Positions 55,221-63,918 of a DNA stretch of 64,000 bases are shown here, in pieces; the stretch's first letter is position 1, and the number at the start of each line of letters is the position of its first letter. The notes below the pieces were generated by a model, which saw nothing but the letters and a program-made list of their open reading frames with translations, was not told where the DNA came from and made no database searches. The stretch is from Paenibacillus foliorum (GTDB lineage Bacteria; Bacillota; Bacilli; Paenibacillales; NBRC-103111). The position numbers were made by a program, and so were the translations under genes. The stretch covers positions 184,662 through 248,661 of the forward strand of contig NZ_WHOD01000052.1 of assembly GCF_013141765.1 (NCBI RefSeq). The letters run 5' to 3'.

Positions 55221-56189
55221 TTACCATAAGCTTTCCTGCTTTAATTTGCGGGAAATTTGATTCACTGCAACAAGCAATACAAGCCCTACCACTGATTTAA
55301 AAAGTCCGATGGCCGTCGAGTATGAAAAGTCAGCCGCAGGTGAAGCCAGACCGATCTTATAGACGAGGGTATCGATCACTTCAGCGCTTCTGATATTCAA
55401 TGGATTCTGCATCAGCAGCACCTTTTCGAAGCCCGTATCCAGAATGTGCCCAGTGTTTAGTATGAGTAAAATCATAGCTAAGGGCATAATTCCTGGTAAA
55501 TCAATATGCCAGGCTCTGCGCAATTTGCTGGCACCTTCAACGACCGCCGCTTCATGCAGCATAGGGTCAATTCCCGCTAGCGCGGCAATATAAATAATAC
55601 AGCTAAATCCCAATTTTTGCCAAAGTCCTGACCAAACTATAATAGATTGAAAATATTGAGCTTCGCCCATAAAATTAATAGATTCCATTCCAAGAAACTG
55701 CAAGAATACGTTTACAATTCCAGTTCTCGGTTCAAGCAACTGCATAATAATACCTACAATGATAACAATCGATATAAAATGCGGCGCGTAGGTGATCATT
55801 TGCACCCATTTTTTGAAACCTTGATGATTGACGTAATTCAAGCTGATTGCGAGTATAATCGGAAACGGAAAACCTACAATTAATTGGTAAAGACTGAGAC
55901 CCAATGTGTTTTTTAATACCCTACCAAATTCATTCGAACCAAAAAAACGTTCAAAATTTTTGATGCCAACCCAATCGCTCCCCCAAATTCCTTTCGTAAA
56001 CGTGTAATCACGGAAAGCGATCTGTGCATCAATCATTGGAATGTACTTGAAAACAATAATATAAAGCACAGGTAAAAAGATCATGACATACATCTGCCAG
56101 CTTTTTCTCATTTGAAGCCACACTGACTTTTTTCTAACAGGCCTTTTCATGTGTAGTACAGATTCCGTATGTGTGTTAATCGCTTTCAT
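55221..56189 (-). CDS. LplB-type ABC permease (importer 2)
   Basis: The 322 residues have the LplB opening FLPVLYIIVFKYIPMIDAQI, six membrane helices and the EAA loop LHEAAVVEGASKLRRAWHID. A GAGGGGGTG site lies upstream of ATG at 56189. It is the first gene of the operon that runs to 43297. The upstream region carries repeated TGCATATGCA palindromes. Confidence 0.93.
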   Translation of the reverse strand: MKAINTHTESVLHMKRPVRKKSVWLQMRKSWQMYVMIFLPVLYIIVFKYIPMIDAQIAFRDYTFTKGIWGSDWVGIKNFERFFGSNEFGRVLKNTLGLSLYQLIVGFPFPIILAISLNYVNHQGFKKWVQMITYAPHFISIVIIVGIIMQLLEPRTGIVNVFLQFLGMESINFMGEAQYFQSIIVWSGLWQKLGFSCIIYIAALAGIDPMLHEAAVVEGASKLRRAWHIDLPGIMPLAMILLILNTGHILDTGFEKVLLMQNPLNIRSAEVIDTLVYKIGLASPAADFSYSTAIGLFKSVVGLVLLVAVNQISRKLKQESLW

Positions 56190-56259
56190 TTTTGTTTCAC
56201 CCCCTCTTTTCGCAAGTATAGATTTACAGGATCAGGAGCGTCAATATGAAATGCACGAC

Positions 56260-56311
56260 TGCATATGCAACGGTCAGTATTGTCGATATGCACCAGCAAG
56301 ATGCATATGCA
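56260..56311. promoter_or_regulatory. Two TGCATATGCA palindromes 42 bp apart, candidate activator sites
   Basis: Identical 10-base palindromes lie at 56260-56269 and 56302-56311, start to start 42 bases, about four helical turns. Related half-sites (GATATGCA, ATGCATAGCTGCAT) fill the region to about 56420. They lie 70-120 bases before the importer 2 operon and after the stop of the membrane AraC regulator, where that regulator would be expected to bind. Confidence 0.45.
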
Positions 56312-56475
56312 CGACACAATATAGGACGGGAATATCGCGGTTTAGACAGCTATCTACAAGCAATCTGCCGAAATGCATAGCTGCATAGGCGCCAAACAAT
56401 ATTAGCGATATGCAAAAAAAATAGACGTATGCGTCACTTAGTACAAGGAGACATCGTCCTGAGAAATACCAAATT

Positions 56476-58782
56476 TTATAGGTTATTGGCAGTTATAGTT
56501 TTCTTATATTCGGTTGTACTGATACCATATATTCGTTTGAATGCACGACAAAACGTATTGGATGAGTTATATCCGACCTTTTCGGCGATATCTTTCACTG
56601 AATAACTTTCAATCAAAAGCAATTTCTTGGCATGCTCCATCCTTAACGCTTCCAAATATTCTGTAAAGATGATGCCCGTCTGCTCTTTGATAAAATACGA
56701 TAAATATACCTCCGAGATATGGAATTTTTCCGAGATCGCGAGCAATGCAAAATTGGGTGAATGATAATGAGAATGAATCATCTCAATAATTCCCTTGAGC
56801 AATTGATCGTTATGACTTCTCTTCCGGCTATTAACAACCTCACAAATATGTAAACAAGTTCTTTCAATGGATCGAAAGATTTCCTGAACATCCTCGAGAT
56901 GGTCAAAAGGGGCGAACAATGCTTGTAGTTGTTTTGTCAGCAACTGGTCATCAATTACGATTTGTTCCACTAATTTGGCTATACTGCCTTTGATATCATA
57001 CACAAGGAGCTTCATCATGGATGAGGAAAGATTCCGCTTATCAAAATTTTCACTGTAAAACTCAACGAATAACTTCTGTACCTCCGTTTGATTCCCTGCC
57101 TTGATATAATTCATCAGTTTTAATTCAACGTCAGAAGGATAATAATAGCTTCCGTTAGTCTGCGGCAGATCACTGAACCAAACCATTCCTTTGATTGCTT
57201 TCCAAATTTTATAGTCAAGTGCTTGTTCCGCTTCTTGATAGGAGCGTGAAATTTCTTCAAGGCTAGTATATATATTTCCTACTCCAATCGAGGGGTTATA
57301 GAGCTGCTCATGCATTTCCCTGTTCATTCGAAGCACAAATTCATCTACCAATTTTTTACAATCATCCAAATTACGGGATCTGCATGAAAAAATCAAAGCG
57401 ACTTTATTGCCATTCATCGCATGAAAAAAAACATTCTCACTGATTCGTGAAATGACATCTTTGATCATCAAGCTTTTGATATCCAAATCCTGCTGAATTT
57501 CCTTTTGTACAATAAGGTTATGATCACTTAAAGAAAGTACAGCCACAACAAAGGTTTCGCCAAACAAATCAATTCCGAGACGATCCATAACCAGCTTATT
57601 ATCATCCGAAATCGAAAATTCACCTTTTAATAAACGTTCAAAGAAGGCAATTCTAAGCATAGGACGCTGTTTATCCATTTCTTGCTGTAAAGCATCATTA
57701 TTGTTCTTCAATCGAGAAATCCCTGCTTGAATCAGTTGATAAGCATCTTTAGTTTTTTCATGCTTACCCATTTCTTCTCCACTCGACTCAAAGGTATTGA
57801 CCAAAAATCGTATCGGCTTACTGCTTCGATAGGCCATGAGAATGGCAATGATTAATCCTATAGTTAACGAAAGCATAAAGATGGTGAGAATTGTATTCTT
57901 GATATAGTTAACCTTTTCAAATGCGATGTGGGCAGGCTGAGATACAACGTAAGTCCAGCCGTTGTAGGCTGAAGTCGTATAGGTAGTCATCATGTTGTTG
58001 GATGCAGCCGATGGAAATATCGTGCCGCTTGCGGAAGTGAAATTGATCAGGTCTGGAGAGAAGGGACGGGATTCATTGGAAATGAAGCTTATAATTTGAC
58101 CGTTTTTATCCGCAATATATGCTGAGCCCCCATCAGCAATATCCAACCCGCTTAATAATTTAACCAATTCGAGATTATCTATTAAGATGACAATTGTAGC
58201 GAATGAATTGGTTCCATACCCCAAGGATTGAATATAGGTGATCATCTGTTGTTCTTTCCCATCAATCGTGTAAGCGGTTGCAGGTAGGATGGTTTTTGTG
58301 TGATACTTTCCCATGAACTGTTGAGTCCATTGCGTGTAATCAAGCTTCCCATACTGTAGCACATTTGGATAAAACGTCGGTAAATCATAAACTTCTGTAG
58401 GTGTCATGACAAGTTTACTATTTGCAAATAAAACATAATAATTAGCAATGAAATGATTAAATAAATTGTAATTGACCAAGCTCTTTTTCATTTCTATGGT
58501 TCGATATGTATTGGACCCCTCAAATGGGTCAGCTATATACTGAAATGTAATGAGGTTTGGGTCCAACGTGATTTGTTGTGTGATCCGATCTACCTCATCA
58601 AGTCTGCGATCAATGATTTCCTTGCTTTGATTGAGCAAAGTCATATTGGATTTGGCCGTCTCGGTCTCTATAACACTAATGGTCTTATTATAAGTTAATG
58701 TCCCAATCATGATGGGGACAAGCAAAACAAGCAAGTAAGGCAACAAAAATATGCGAGTTATTTTGCTTCCTTTATATTGCAT
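56476..58782 (-). CDS. Membrane-bound AraC-type regulator (YesS-like)
   Basis: This 768-residue one-component sensor has a TM helix near 10-30 and an extracytoplasmic Cache-like domain to about 290. A second TM lies near 295-318 (NTILTIFMLSLTIGLIIAIL), followed by a degenerate GGDEF-like or linker region. The C-terminal AraC helix-turn-helix pair starts at about 680 (ISEKFHISEVYLSYFIKEQT, IAEKVGYNSSNTFCRAFKRI). AAGGGGGG precedes ATG at 58782. It lies directly upstream of the importer 2 operon and very likely activates it in response to an extracellular sugar. Confidence 0.9.
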   Translation of the reverse strand: MQYKGSKITRIFLLPYLLVLLVPIMIGTLTYNKTISVIETETAKSNMTLLNQSKEIIDRRLDEVDRITQQITLDPNLITFQYIADPFEGSNTYRTIEMKKSLVNYNLFNHFIANYYVLFANSKLVMTPTEVYDLPTFYPNVLQYGKLDYTQWTQQFMGKYHTKTILPATAYTIDGKEQQMITYIQSLGYGTNSFATIVILIDNLELVKLLSGLDIADGGSAYIADKNGQIISFISNESRPFSPDLINFTSASGTIFPSAASNNMMTTYTTSAYNGWTYVVSQPAHIAFEKVNYIKNTILTIFMLSLTIGLIIAILMAYRSSKPIRFLVNTFESSGEEMGKHEKTKDAYQLIQAGISRLKNNNDALQQEMDKQRPMLRIAFFERLLKGEFSISDDNKLVMDRLGIDLFGETFVVAVLSLSDHNLIVQKEIQQDLDIKSLMIKDVISRISENVFFHAMNGNKVALIFSCRSRNLDDCKKLVDEFVLRMNREMHEQLYNPSIGVGNIYTSLEEISRSYQEAEQALDYKIWKAIKGMVWFSDLPQTNGSYYYPSDVELKLMNYIKAGNQTEVQKLFVEFYSENFDKRNLSSSMMKLLVYDIKGSIAKLVEQIVIDDQLLTKQLQALFAPFDHLEDVQEIFRSIERTCLHICEVVNSRKRSHNDQLLKGIIEMIHSHYHSPNFALLAISEKFHISEVYLSYFIKEQTGIIFTEYLEALRMEHAKKLLLIESYSVKDIAEKVGYNSSNTFCRAFKRIYGISTTEYKKTITANNL

Positions 58783-58887
58783 GTTTTCCCCCCCTTCCCA
58801 GCTCGTTGGTCCCTATAATTATATCCTACATTCCGCAAACAGCATAGTAAGATTCATTTGTCTGGCAGCCAATCCAAACATTTTACT

Positions 58888-59071
58888 GCACCAGATCGAC
58901 CACACCATCAGCTTCGGAACCGAGAATATCGATTAACGTAATCTCATTGCCAGCTTTGCTCCTTTATTAGATGAAAAAGATTCGATCGCCTTGATCAATC
59001 CACTCGTGCCGATCGAGATCAGATCCTCCGAATCTTCTATGAAAGTATACCCGAATTCGACTATTTGCTAC
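58888..59071 (-). pseudogene. Decayed sigK fragment, copy 1 (internal deletion)
   Basis: Minus-strand sequence gives pieces of sporulation sigma factor [20 protein letters not shown], then KGAKLA, then directly [18 protein letters not shown]. Compared with the copy at 63385-63918 about 113 bases between these pieces are missing, and the upstream part is frameshifted. It ends within VDLVQ at a stop. It cannot encode a functional sigma factor. The rest of the 58783-59174 gap holds the promoter of the cassette that follows. Confidence 0.82.
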
Positions 59072-59174
59072 GTTCGGATAATAGAATACGCTAAAGCAAG
59101 ATGGTACCCTTAATGCTATCCGTAAATTGTTAATAAATTGTAAATAGAATTTGAAAGGGGTATTTTCATCTCTA

Positions 59175-60080
59175 ATGTATACGGTGACGCTTAACATGGC
59201 TGGTCATGAACATATTCAAAAAATTGGATCGAAAGCGCTGCAGCTTGCAAAATTGACAGGACAAAACGTTAAAGTCCCAGGTGGTTTCGTCATTACCTCG
59301 AATGCGTTGGAACGTTTTCTGGAAGCAAACGGTCTGCGGACCCCCGAGCTCATAGGAGATTTCGAAAGTAGGCTCATCGAGGCACGGCTGCCAGAGGACG
59401 TTTATGACGAAGTAACAGCATCCTTCGAGTCAATGCGTGGCCAGTCTGAGAGTGGAATGATGGCTGTGGCTGTGCGTTCCTCGTCCTCGGCGGAGGATCT
59501 AGAGGAGGCCTCGTTTGCGGGGCAGTATGAGACGATATTGAATGTAACTGACCTGACGCACTTGCTGAATAGCCTGAAACGTTGCTGGGCCTCTCTTTTT
59601 TCCACAAGGGTGCGGGATTATGCGCAGCAAAAAAATGTAAGTTCCGATATGGGCAGCTTTCCTATGGGTGTATTGGTGCAGCAGATGGTGCAAGCGGACG
59701 TATCGGGCGTAATTTTCAGCATGAATCCTGTGACGCATAATGAGGACGAGATTATCATTAATGCAAGCTACGGCTTGGGCGAGTCGATCGTTTCCGGTCT
59801 GGTCACACCCGATTCTTATGTCATAGGCAAAACCGACGGGCACATAGAGAAAGAGTTAGGATTGAAGGAAGTTAAAATCGTGGCGGCCGGCAAAGGGACG
59901 GTGGAGCTCACAACAACGAAAGAGGAGCAAAACCGCTTCTGTCTATCCGACGAACATATCGCCGAGTTGGTGGAGCAGACACATAAAATTGAAGTTTTCT
60001 ACGAGATGCCGGTTGACATTGAGTTTGCGATAAAAGACAGACATATTTACATTTTACAGGCAAGACCGGTTACTACGTAA
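59175..60080 (+). CDS. Rifampin-phosphotransferase-like ATP-binding subunit (PPDK_N / ATP-grasp domain)
   Basis: About 301 residues form only the nucleotide-binding domain of the PEP-synthase/PPDK/Rph superfamily: KALQLAKLTGQNVKVPGGFV, AVRSSSSAEDLEEASFAGQY, GVIFSMNPVTHNEDEIIINA, YGLGESIVSGLVTPDSY and the closing FAIKDRHIYILQARPVTT. The frame stops exactly where the ATP domain ends in single-chain Rph. The frame opens with TTG at 59151, but ATG at 59175 is used here. GAAAGGGG lies about 14 bases upstream. The rest of the enzyme is the next gene, 45 bases on, so the two proteins probably form one phosphotransferase. Confidence 0.85.
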   Translation: MYTVTLNMAGHEHIQKIGSKALQLAKLTGQNVKVPGGFVITSNALERFLEANGLRTPELIGDFESRLIEARLPEDVYDEVTASFESMRGQSESGMMAVAVRSSSSAEDLEEASFAGQYETILNVTDLTHLLNSLKRCWASLFSTRVRDYAQQKNVSSDMGSFPMGVLVQQMVQADVSGVIFSMNPVTHNEDEIIINASYGLGESIVSGLVTPDSYVIGKTDGHIEKELGLKEVKIVAAGKGTVELTTTKEEQNRFCLSDEHIAELVEQTHKIEVFYEMPVDIEFAIKDRHIYILQARPVTT

Positions 60081-60125
60081 CTACGGTCTGGCAAAATCAC
60101 ACCTAAACTGGAGGCTAGCAACAGT

Positions 60126-61760
60126 ATGTCTATTACAAAAACGTTTCGAAGTGATCTTATGCTACAGGAGGAAGATATAAAACAGGGGTTTTGGGTCCAG
60201 GACGACGTTCACCTGTCGCATGCGCTGACGCCGTTGTTCGCCTCATTTATGGTTCCGGCGGTGACGGAAGGCACAAAGGCGGCTTTCGAAAATCTGAAGA
60301 TGCCTTTGTCCCAATTTCGTTATAAACTGGCCGACGGTCGAATTTATCAGTATACCGTTCCTTATCCAGGCGACCCGCAGAAGCGATTGGAAGAACATAA
60401 GAAAACCATGGTGTCGCTCCTTCCGATGTTGAGTCAGCACCTGAAAAACTATGTGGATCAAGAATTTTTGCCGTTCTACCGGAGTCTGGGCGAAGACAGC
60501 AAGCTTGCATTAACAGTGGGGGAAGCGAAGGAGAAACTGCTTGGGTTGTTCGATTTTTACCGCAGGGCCTGGCAGCTGCACTTTGAGATTATCCTTCCAC
60601 GAACCGCCTTTATGGCCTTGGAGCAAATGTACGGCCAACTAACGGGAAGTGCTGATACAGTAGTCGTATACGATATGCTAGCGGGGGTCATGAACAAATC
60701 GCTTGAAACCGACAGAGAGCTGTGGAAGCTAGCAGATTGGGTTAAGCAGTCTCCGGTACTGGTGGCCGCTTTTGCCGAGGAAGCGACGGAAGTGGGTTAC
60801 AATGTTCGGATCGAACAAACTGAGGAAGGCCTCACGCTGCTGAAACGCCTTCAGGATGTTTTGGAGATATATGGGCAACGCTCAACCAATTCTCACGAGT
60901 TTAACGATGAAACTTGGGCCGAGAATCCAGAATACGCACTGCGCATTATCGCCAGGTACATCAAGAAGGATTATGACTTCGACCGTGAATTTGCGGAGAC
61001 CGTGCGGCAGAGAGAAGCCAAGGCAGAGGAAGTGATCGCAGGCCTCCCGGAAGTGGAATTAAAGCAGACCTTCGTTATGATGTATCAATGGGCGTTGGAT
61101 AGCTGGGGCTTGGATGAGGACCATCATTTCTACATCGATGCCATGCTTCCTGCTAAATCACGGCCATTTCTGTTGAATGTAGGCAGGTTGCTGGTGGATC
61201 AGGGGGTTTTGGAAGACAAAGCTGATGTTTTCTTCCTCTATCTCGATGAACTTTTGGCTATGCTGTCTGATCCGACACCGCTGCATGCTCAGATTGGGCA
61301 AAGAAAAGCGGAGTTTGAAGTGAACAAACAGAAGCAGCCGGCACCTTTCTACGGGACACCGCCCGAAGTGCCGATGGATCCGGCTCTGGAGCGGATCTTC
61401 GGCGGAAAACCACCTGAAATCCAGGAGCAGGAGCAGACGTTTACCGGTTATGCTGCTTCACAGGGAACCTATACAGGTACGGTTAAAGTGGTTCGCAATC
61501 CGGAGGACTTTTCCAAGGTTCAGCAGGGAGATGTACTGGTCTGCAAGACGACGACCCCGCCATGGACTGTGCTGTTCTCTATTGTGGGAGCAATTGTGAC
61601 CGATGCCGGCGGAATTTTATCCCATGCGGGCACGGTGGCCAGGGAATACAAGCTTCCTGCCGTTGTGGGCTCAAAGGTCGCGACGTCTTTGCTGAAGGAT
61701 GGCGACATAGTTAAGGTGGACGGTACCAAGGGAGTGGTCCACTTTGGGCAGCAGTCCTAG
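60126..61760 (+). CDS. Rifampin-phosphotransferase-like substrate and phosphohistidine subunit (PEP-utiliser mobile domain)
   Basis: This 544-residue protein has an N-terminal about 430-residue helical substrate region (FWVQDDVHLSHALTPLFASF, then YTVPYPGDPQKRLEEHKKT) and a C-terminal swivelling phosphohistidine domain with catalytic His500 in GGILSHAGTVARE and LPAVVG. In Rph the His domain shuttles a phosphate from ATP to the drug hydroxyl, and the order ATP, substrate, His domain matches the two genes read together (about 850 residues, as in Rph). The PEP-binding TIM barrel of PEP synthase is absent. The substrate need not be rifampin. A GGAGG site precedes ATG at 60126, and the MFS gene overlaps its 3' end. 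Confidence 0.82.
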   Translation: MSITKTFRSDLMLQEEDIKQGFWVQDDVHLSHALTPLFASFMVPAVTEGTKAAFENLKMPLSQFRYKLADGRIYQYTVPYPGDPQKRLEEHKKTMVSLLPMLSQHLKNYVDQEFLPFYRSLGEDSKLALTVGEAKEKLLGLFDFYRRAWQLHFEIILPRTAFMALEQMYGQLTGSADTVVVYDMLAGVMNKSLETDRELWKLADWVKQSPVLVAAFAEEATEVGYNVRIEQTEEGLTLLKRLQDVLEIYGQRSTNSHEFNDETWAENPEYALRIIARYIKKDYDFDREFAETVRQREAKAEEVIAGLPEVELKQTFVMMYQWALDSWGLDEDHHFYIDAMLPAKSRPFLLNVGRLLVDQGVLEDKADVFFLYLDELLAMLSDPTPLHAQIGQRKAEFEVNKQKQPAPFYGTPPEVPMDPALERIFGGKPPEIQEQEQTFTGYAASQGTYTGTVKVVRNPEDFSKVQQGDVLVCKTTTPPWTVLFSIVGAIVTDAGGILSHAGTVAREYKLPAVVGSKVATSLLKDGDIVKVDGTKGVVHFGQQS

Positions 61761-63072
61761 TTATCGGCTCAGCCTGCTGTCCATCTTGACGGGAACGTTT
61801 CTAGTTCCCGTCAATTCCACAATGATCGCCGTGGGGCTGCCGACGATAGCCGGCGTGCTGGGCGTGAGTCTGGCGCAAGCCTCTTGGGTGATTACGATTT
61901 ACCTCATCGTCATGGCTGCTATTCAGCCCATCGCAGGTAAAATGGGCGATTTGTACGGCAAACGGACAATGTTTCTGCTGGGCATGATGCTCTTTCTGAT
62001 CGCTTCGGCGGCGTGCATGTTTTCGTTCAGTCTGCTGTGGCTTATCATGTTCCGGGCGGTACAAGCACTAGGTGGTGCAATAGCGGCCCCGAACGCAACC
62101 GCCTTGATACGCGACGTCGTTCCCAGAGATAGGCTCGGTAAGACATTCGGAACGTTCGGCCTGCTGATGGGCCTCGGGGCCGCGATCGGTCCGCTGGTCG
62201 GTTCCATACTGATCGGTGAAATAGGATGGACTTCGATATTTTGGATCAACATCCCATTCGCCCTCTATAGCCTGGTGATGGCATCGATTTATCTTCCACG
62301 CACACTCCCTCGGAGCGGCGAAGCGACCCTTGATATTTTGGGGGCGGTTTATATGGCAGCTGGCTTAACCTTGCTGACCCTGGTTGTGACACATCGCGAG
62401 TTTCTCAGCGCTTGGACCGCCGTCGCGCTGGTGCTCATCACAATGCTTTTCATTCATCGGGAAAGGCGCTGCAAGGCTCCCTTGATCCAATTTTCACTGT
62501 TCAGGAACCGAATGTTCAGCAGCGCGAATATAGCGATCCTGTTAAGTAACGCGATCATGTACAGCACTATTCTGGTTATGCCCGTACTGTTACAGACGGT
62601 CTATCATTATTCCATGCAGACGGTAGGGATGCTGCTGTTTGTTTTCTCCCTGTCGATGTCGGCCTGTTCCTGGATCGGCGGCTCTCTGACCGATCGGCTC
62701 GGGAAAAGGCGTCTCGTGCTGCTGTCCTTCGCAGTCTCGGCGGTAGCTCTGCTCGGTTACTTAAACATTTACCGCTACCCGAATATCTCTTATATAGCGG
62801 CCGGTTTACTGGTCGGCGGGATCGGTTCGGGTATGGGAACGCCGTCCATGCAGGCCGCTTCACTGCAGTCGGTATCCAAGGAGATGTCGGGCCTTGCCTC
62901 GGGCATTTTTTCCACGTCCCGCTATATCGGCGGCATGGCGGCTTCCGTGATGGTCAGCGTGCTGCCAGATTTTCATGTGCTGTTTTACTGCCTGCTTATT
63001 TTTGCGGCGGTGGGTCTACCGCTGTCCGGTGGCCTGACGGAACGGTCCGGCAGCTCGTCGAAAGCCGATTAG
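61744..63072 (+). CDS. MFS drug-efflux-type transporter (DHA2-like)
   Basis: This 442-residue membrane protein has 12 or more helices. It has motif A GKMGDLYGKRTMF, the N-terminal NSTMIAVGLPTIAGVLGVSL typical of DHA2 drug:proton antiporters, and the antiporter motif C region GLGAAIGPLVGS. The start is TTG (61744-61746) behind AAGGGAG, overlapping the end of the phosphohistidine-subunit gene by 17 bases, so the three genes are one operon. Coupling an antibiotic-modifying kinase to an exporter suggests a resistance or self-protection cassette (inference). Confidence 0.88.
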   Translation: MGSSPSYRLSLLSILTGTFLVPVNSTMIAVGLPTIAGVLGVSLAQASWVITIYLIVMAAIQPIAGKMGDLYGKRTMFLLGMMLFLIASAACMFSFSLLWLIMFRAVQALGGAIAAPNATALIRDVVPRDRLGKTFGTFGLLMGLGAAIGPLVGSILIGEIGWTSIFWINIPFALYSLVMASIYLPRTLPRSGEATLDILGAVYMAAGLTLLTLVVTHREFLSAWTAVALVLITMLFIHRERRCKAPLIQFSLFRNRMFSSANIAILLSNAIMYSTILVMPVLLQTVYHYSMQTVGMLLFVFSLSMSACSWIGGSLTDRLGKRRLVLLSFAVSAVALLGYLNIYRYPNISYIAAGLLVGGIGSGMGTPSMQAASLQSVSKEMSGLASGIFSTSRYIGGMAASVMVSVLPDFHVLFYCLLIFAAVGLPLSGGLTERSGSSSKAD

Positions 63073-63235
63073 ATATGGCCAATAGCCCTGTTCGCTCTTC
63101 CCAGAGAGCAAAATGTCGTCAAGCTCCAGCTTGCCTGCTTCTGCAAGCTCCGGCCAATGCTTTTATAACTTGGCAACTTCCCCCAACTCCGGAACTACCA
63201 TTGGTTGTGGTGCAAGAATTAATAAAGATAGCAAT
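63073..63235 (-). pseudogene. Unidentified minus-strand coding remnant with one internal stop
   Basis: Reading leftwards from about 63235, one frame gives MVVPELGEVAKL, a TAA, then KHWPELAEAGKLELDDILLS and GKSEQGYWPY before running into the MFS gene end. The composition is protein-like and the TAA could come from TAC or TAT. I cannot name the family. The whole 63073-63384 gap (312 bp) otherwise holds only a small hairpin. Confidence 0.3.
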
Positions 63236-63341
63236 TTCCCAATAAATTTTAATTAACTATGCCACAATACCAATTGTTATATGAGCCATTTGTTGAAGCA
63301 GCTCGTCCATGACAAAAACATCCTTATTTTTATAGAATAGA

Positions 63342-63360
63342 GCCTGCCTTCAAGGCAGGC
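63342..63360 (-). terminator. Small stem-loop after the sigK copy
   Basis: GCCTGCCTT and AAGGCAGGC pair around a single base, 24 bases past the sigK reading frame end on the minus strand, followed by a weak T-rich stretch. It may be the original sigK terminator or serve the convergent MFS gene. Confidence 0.4.
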
Positions 63361-63384
63361 CACCCAAACCTTGTATACTTGACT

Positions 63385-63918
63385 TTATCGTTTCACCTTA
63401 TAAAACTCATGATACAGCTTCTTCAAAGCCCGCTTCTCAATCCGGGATACATAGCTGCGCGAAATCCCCAGATCCTTCGCAATCTCCCTCTGTGTCCTTT
63501 CCTCTCCGCCTGCTTCAAGCCCGAAGCGCCCAACAACTACCTCTCACTCACGTTCATTCAAAATATCCAGATTTCTGTAAATTTTCGACTTCTCTATCTT
63601 AAGCTGTACCTTATCCACGACATCATCGGCTTCCGTACCAAGAATGTCGATTAAAGTGATTTCGTTCCTCTCTTTGTCCGTTCCAATGGGATCATGAAGG
63701 GAAACATCCTTGCGTGTTTTCTTTAGCGATCTCAAATGCATAAGTATTTCATTCTCGATACAACGGGCTGCGAAAGTGGCCAGCTTGGTTCCTTTATCCG
63801 GTGAAAACGATTCGATCGCTTTGATCAATCCAATCGTTCCAATTGATAAGAGATCCTCCAGATCCTCGCCTGTATTGCCGAATTTTTTGACTATATGAAC
63901 ACGAAACGATGTAAAAAA
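63385..63918 (-). pseudogene. sigK: Sporulation sigma factor K remnant, copy 2 (N-terminally truncated, in-frame TGA)
   Basis: The minus strand encodes the SigK core: [60 protein letters not shown] and [20 protein letters not shown]. After LDILNERE a TGA (63544-63546) replaces the Lys of the REKEVV motif. The same frame then continues with [40 protein letters not shown] and ends at 63385. Upstream of about 63900 the homology is lost after an apparent one-base shift, so the first about 60 residues of SigK are missing. A functional sigK probably lies elsewhere. The last about 80 bases of the window show nothing recognisable. Confidence 0.85.

Noticed and set aside
58967..59197. 76-codon minus-strand frame taken as a gene
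   Set aside because: Its bases include the sigK remnant in a different frame. The translated sequence has no family character.
58888..63918. A skin-like element that splits one sigK into two halves
   Set aside because: Both fragments cover the same middle part of SigK, and no recombinase gene lies between them, so a simple insertion into one gene does not fit.
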